Below, piece by piece: positions 6,554 to 6,956 of a stretch of DNA of 6,956 nucleotides (positions are counted from its first letter, which is position 1; each line of letters starts with the position of its first letter). Below the pieces are notes generated by a model. The model searched no databases. It was not told the DNA's origin and worked only from the letters and a program-made list of their open reading frames with translations. Origin of the DNA: Gammaproteobacteria bacterium. GTDB lineage: Bacteria; Pseudomonadota; Gammaproteobacteria; UBA6429; Thiohalophilaceae. The stretch lies in the NCBI GenBank assembly GCA_024639445.1, contig JAHEIJ010000116.1:1-6956 (forward strand), written 5' to 3'. The position numbers were made by a program, and so were the translations under genes.

Positions 6554-6578
6554 TGAATAAAAAGTTTTTATCTATTCA
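6554..6578. repeat. AT-rich palindrome between the divergent promoters
   Basis: ATAAAAAGTTTTTAT (6557-6571) is a perfect inverted repeat around one G. It lies inside a wider pair, TGAATA (6554-6559) and TATTCA (6573-6578). It sits between the candidate leftward operon promoter and the candidate thiC promoter. It could be an operator, a bent or UP-like element, or chance in AT-rich DNA. It is not a terminator: the loop would be a single base. Confidence 0.35.
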
Positions 6579-6598
6579 ACAGCTTGGTATTTGGTCTA

Positions 6599-6627
6599 TT
6601 GCAAATAACCGAGCATTCCAGTAACGT
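6599..6627 (+). promoter_or_regulatory. Candidate sigma-70-type promoter for thiC
   Basis: TTGCAA (6599-6604) and TAACGT (6622-6627) are separated by 17 bases. Each matches only part of the consensus (4/6 and 3/6), but the implied start near 6634 lies just before the TPP aptamer, which is where a riboswitch transcript should begin. No better-placed pair was seen. Confidence 0.3.
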
Positions 6628-6637
6628 GTTTGACCTG

Positions 6638-6725
6638 ACTGCGAGGGGTGCCCCATTATAAAAACTGGGGGCTGAGAAATACCCTTTGAACCTGATCCGG
6701 CTGAACCCGGCGTAGGGACTGCGGT
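6638..6725 (+). promoter_or_regulatory. TPP riboswitch (THI element) aptamer upstream of thiC
   Basis: The conserved TPP aptamer core is complete. CTGAGAAATACCC lies at 6672-6684 and binds the pyrimidine part; CCTGAT is at 6691-6696 and CGTAGGGA at 6711-6718. Pairings that can be drawn by eye are: P1, ACTGCG (6638-6643) with 6720-6725, including wobbles; P2, GGGT (6646-6649) with ACCC (6681-6684); P3, GCCCC (6650-6654) with GGGGC (6668-6672); P4, CCT (6691-6693) with AGG (6714-6716); and P5, CCGG (6697-6700) with CCGG (6707-6710). It lies 57 bases before the thiC start. The class is established to repress thiamine genes on TPP binding. Confidence 0.95.
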
Positions 6726-6741
6726 ACATGCCGTACCCTAC
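6712..6741 (+). promoter_or_regulatory. Alternative hairpin competing with the TPP aptamer
   Basis: GTAGGG (6712-6717) pairs perfectly with CCCTAC (6736-6741). After a two-base AC bulge, TGCGG (6720-6724) pairs with CCGTA (6731-6735) with one G-T wobble, leaving a six-base loop. The 5' arm consumes the aptamer's conserved AGGG and most of the P1 3' strand, so aptamer and hairpin cannot coexist. No T-run follows, so it is not an intrinsic terminator. The role as the ligand-free conformation is inferred. Confidence 0.55.
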
Positions 6742-6747
6742 CTGCGT

Positions 6748-6774
6748 TCCTGGCCGCTTTGCACGACCACAGGA
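6748..6774 (+). promoter_or_regulatory. Candidate hairpin masking the thiC ribosome-binding site
   Basis: TCCTG (6748-6752) can pair with CAGGA (6770-6774), which contains the thiC Shine-Dalgarno AGGA; one more G-C pair is possible across a bulged A. This suggests that TPP control acts on translation initiation. The stem is short and was found by eye only, and how it is coupled to aptamer occupancy is not obvious. Confidence 0.35.
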
Positions 6775-6782
6775 CCACAATC

Positions 6783-6956
6783 ATGAGTGCTATTCCTGAA
6801 GAATTTTTAAGTAAGACGGCGCGTATTAATGACGCCTCCGTCCAGCCGTTTCCCAATTCGCGTAAAATCTATGTTGAAGGCAGCCGCCCCGACATTCGTG
6901 TACCAATGCGGGAAATCAGCCTGACCGATACCATTACCGACAAGGGTGCGGAAGCT
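6783..6956 (+). CDS. thiC: Phosphomethylpyrimidine synthase ThiC (5' end only)
   Basis: ThiC is a radical-SAM iron-sulfur enzyme that converts aminoimidazole ribotide to hydroxymethylpyrimidine phosphate in thiamine synthesis. Only the first 58 codons are present. The segment FPNSRKIYVEGSRPDIRVPM (23-42), followed by REISL, matches the conserved ThiC N-terminus (E. coli: FPNSKRIYITG, then VRVPMREIQL). The catalytic core and the C-terminal cysteine cluster lie outside the window. The ATG at 6783 has AGGA (6771-6774) eight bases upstream. The preceding TPP riboswitch independently supports the identity and implies repression when thiamine pyrophosphate is abundant. Confidence 0.95.
   Translation, partial: MSAIPEEFLSKTARINDASVQPFPNSRKIYVEGSRPDIRVPMREISLTDTITDKGAEA

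Noticed and set aside
6557..6571. ATAAAAAGTTTTTAT as an intrinsic terminator.
   Set aside because: The stem is all A-T with a single-base loop, so it would not form a stable terminator hairpin.
6406..6624. 72-codon plus-strand frame across the intergenic region.
   Set aside because: It starts inside the methyltransferase gene on the other strand and has no known motif. It ends just before the riboswitch, where a leader transcript is expected to begin.
6630..6635. TTGACC as a -35 box for thiC.
   Set aside because: The matching -10 would fall inside the TPP aptamer, so transcripts would lack an intact riboswitch.

Overview
The window looks like chromosomal DNA from a gammaproteobacterium. It carries lipopolysaccharide (LPS) inner-core genes, including a Kdo kinase (KdkA), which is typical of species whose inner core holds a phosphorylated Kdo, such as Haemophilus or Vibrio. 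It also has a TolC-type outer-membrane channel and a TPP-riboswitch-controlled thiC. Base composition is near 50% GC. I see no tRNA, rRNA, CRISPR, insertion sequence or phage gene. The genus cannot be fixed from the sequence; a methylotroph or sulfur-oxidiser relative is only a guess.

Left part (1-1346). A family 9 glycosyltransferase of the heptosyltransferase type runs leftwards off the window edge (618 to 1, minus strand). It is divergent from kdkA (621-1346, plus strand), and only two bases separate the two ATG codons. KdkA would phosphorylate the Kdo that the next gene attaches to lipid A.

Middle and right (1322-6456, all minus strand). Five tightly packed genes read right to left: a Pcm-like methyltransferase, a single-domain rhodanese, TolC, an isochorismatase-family hydrolase, and a 732-residue protein that fuses a lipid A secondary acyltransferase (LpxL/HtrB) to a Kdo transferase (WaaA/KdtA). 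Gaps are 18, 10, 2 and 53 bp, so one operon is likely. The last gene overlaps the 3' end of kdkA by 25 bp, tail to tail.

Right end (6457-6956). A 326-bp intergenic region separates the leftward operon from a rightward thiC, of which only the first 58 codons are in the window. It holds a complete TPP riboswitch aptamer (about 6638-6725), a hairpin that is mutually exclusive with the aptamer, a possible ribosome-site-masking hairpin and an AT-rich palindrome. The regulation looks translational, since no intrinsic terminator is visible.

The main point of interest is the LpxL-WaaA fusion. It joins two consecutive steps of Kdo-lipid A synthesis in one chain, and the gene for the next Kdo-modifying enzyme, kdkA, lies immediately next to it on the opposite strand. 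With the heptosyltransferase-like gene this makes a compact inner-core and lipid A locus. TolC adds an envelope export function. The roles of the Pcm-like, rhodanese and isochorismatase-like proteins in this setting are unknown.
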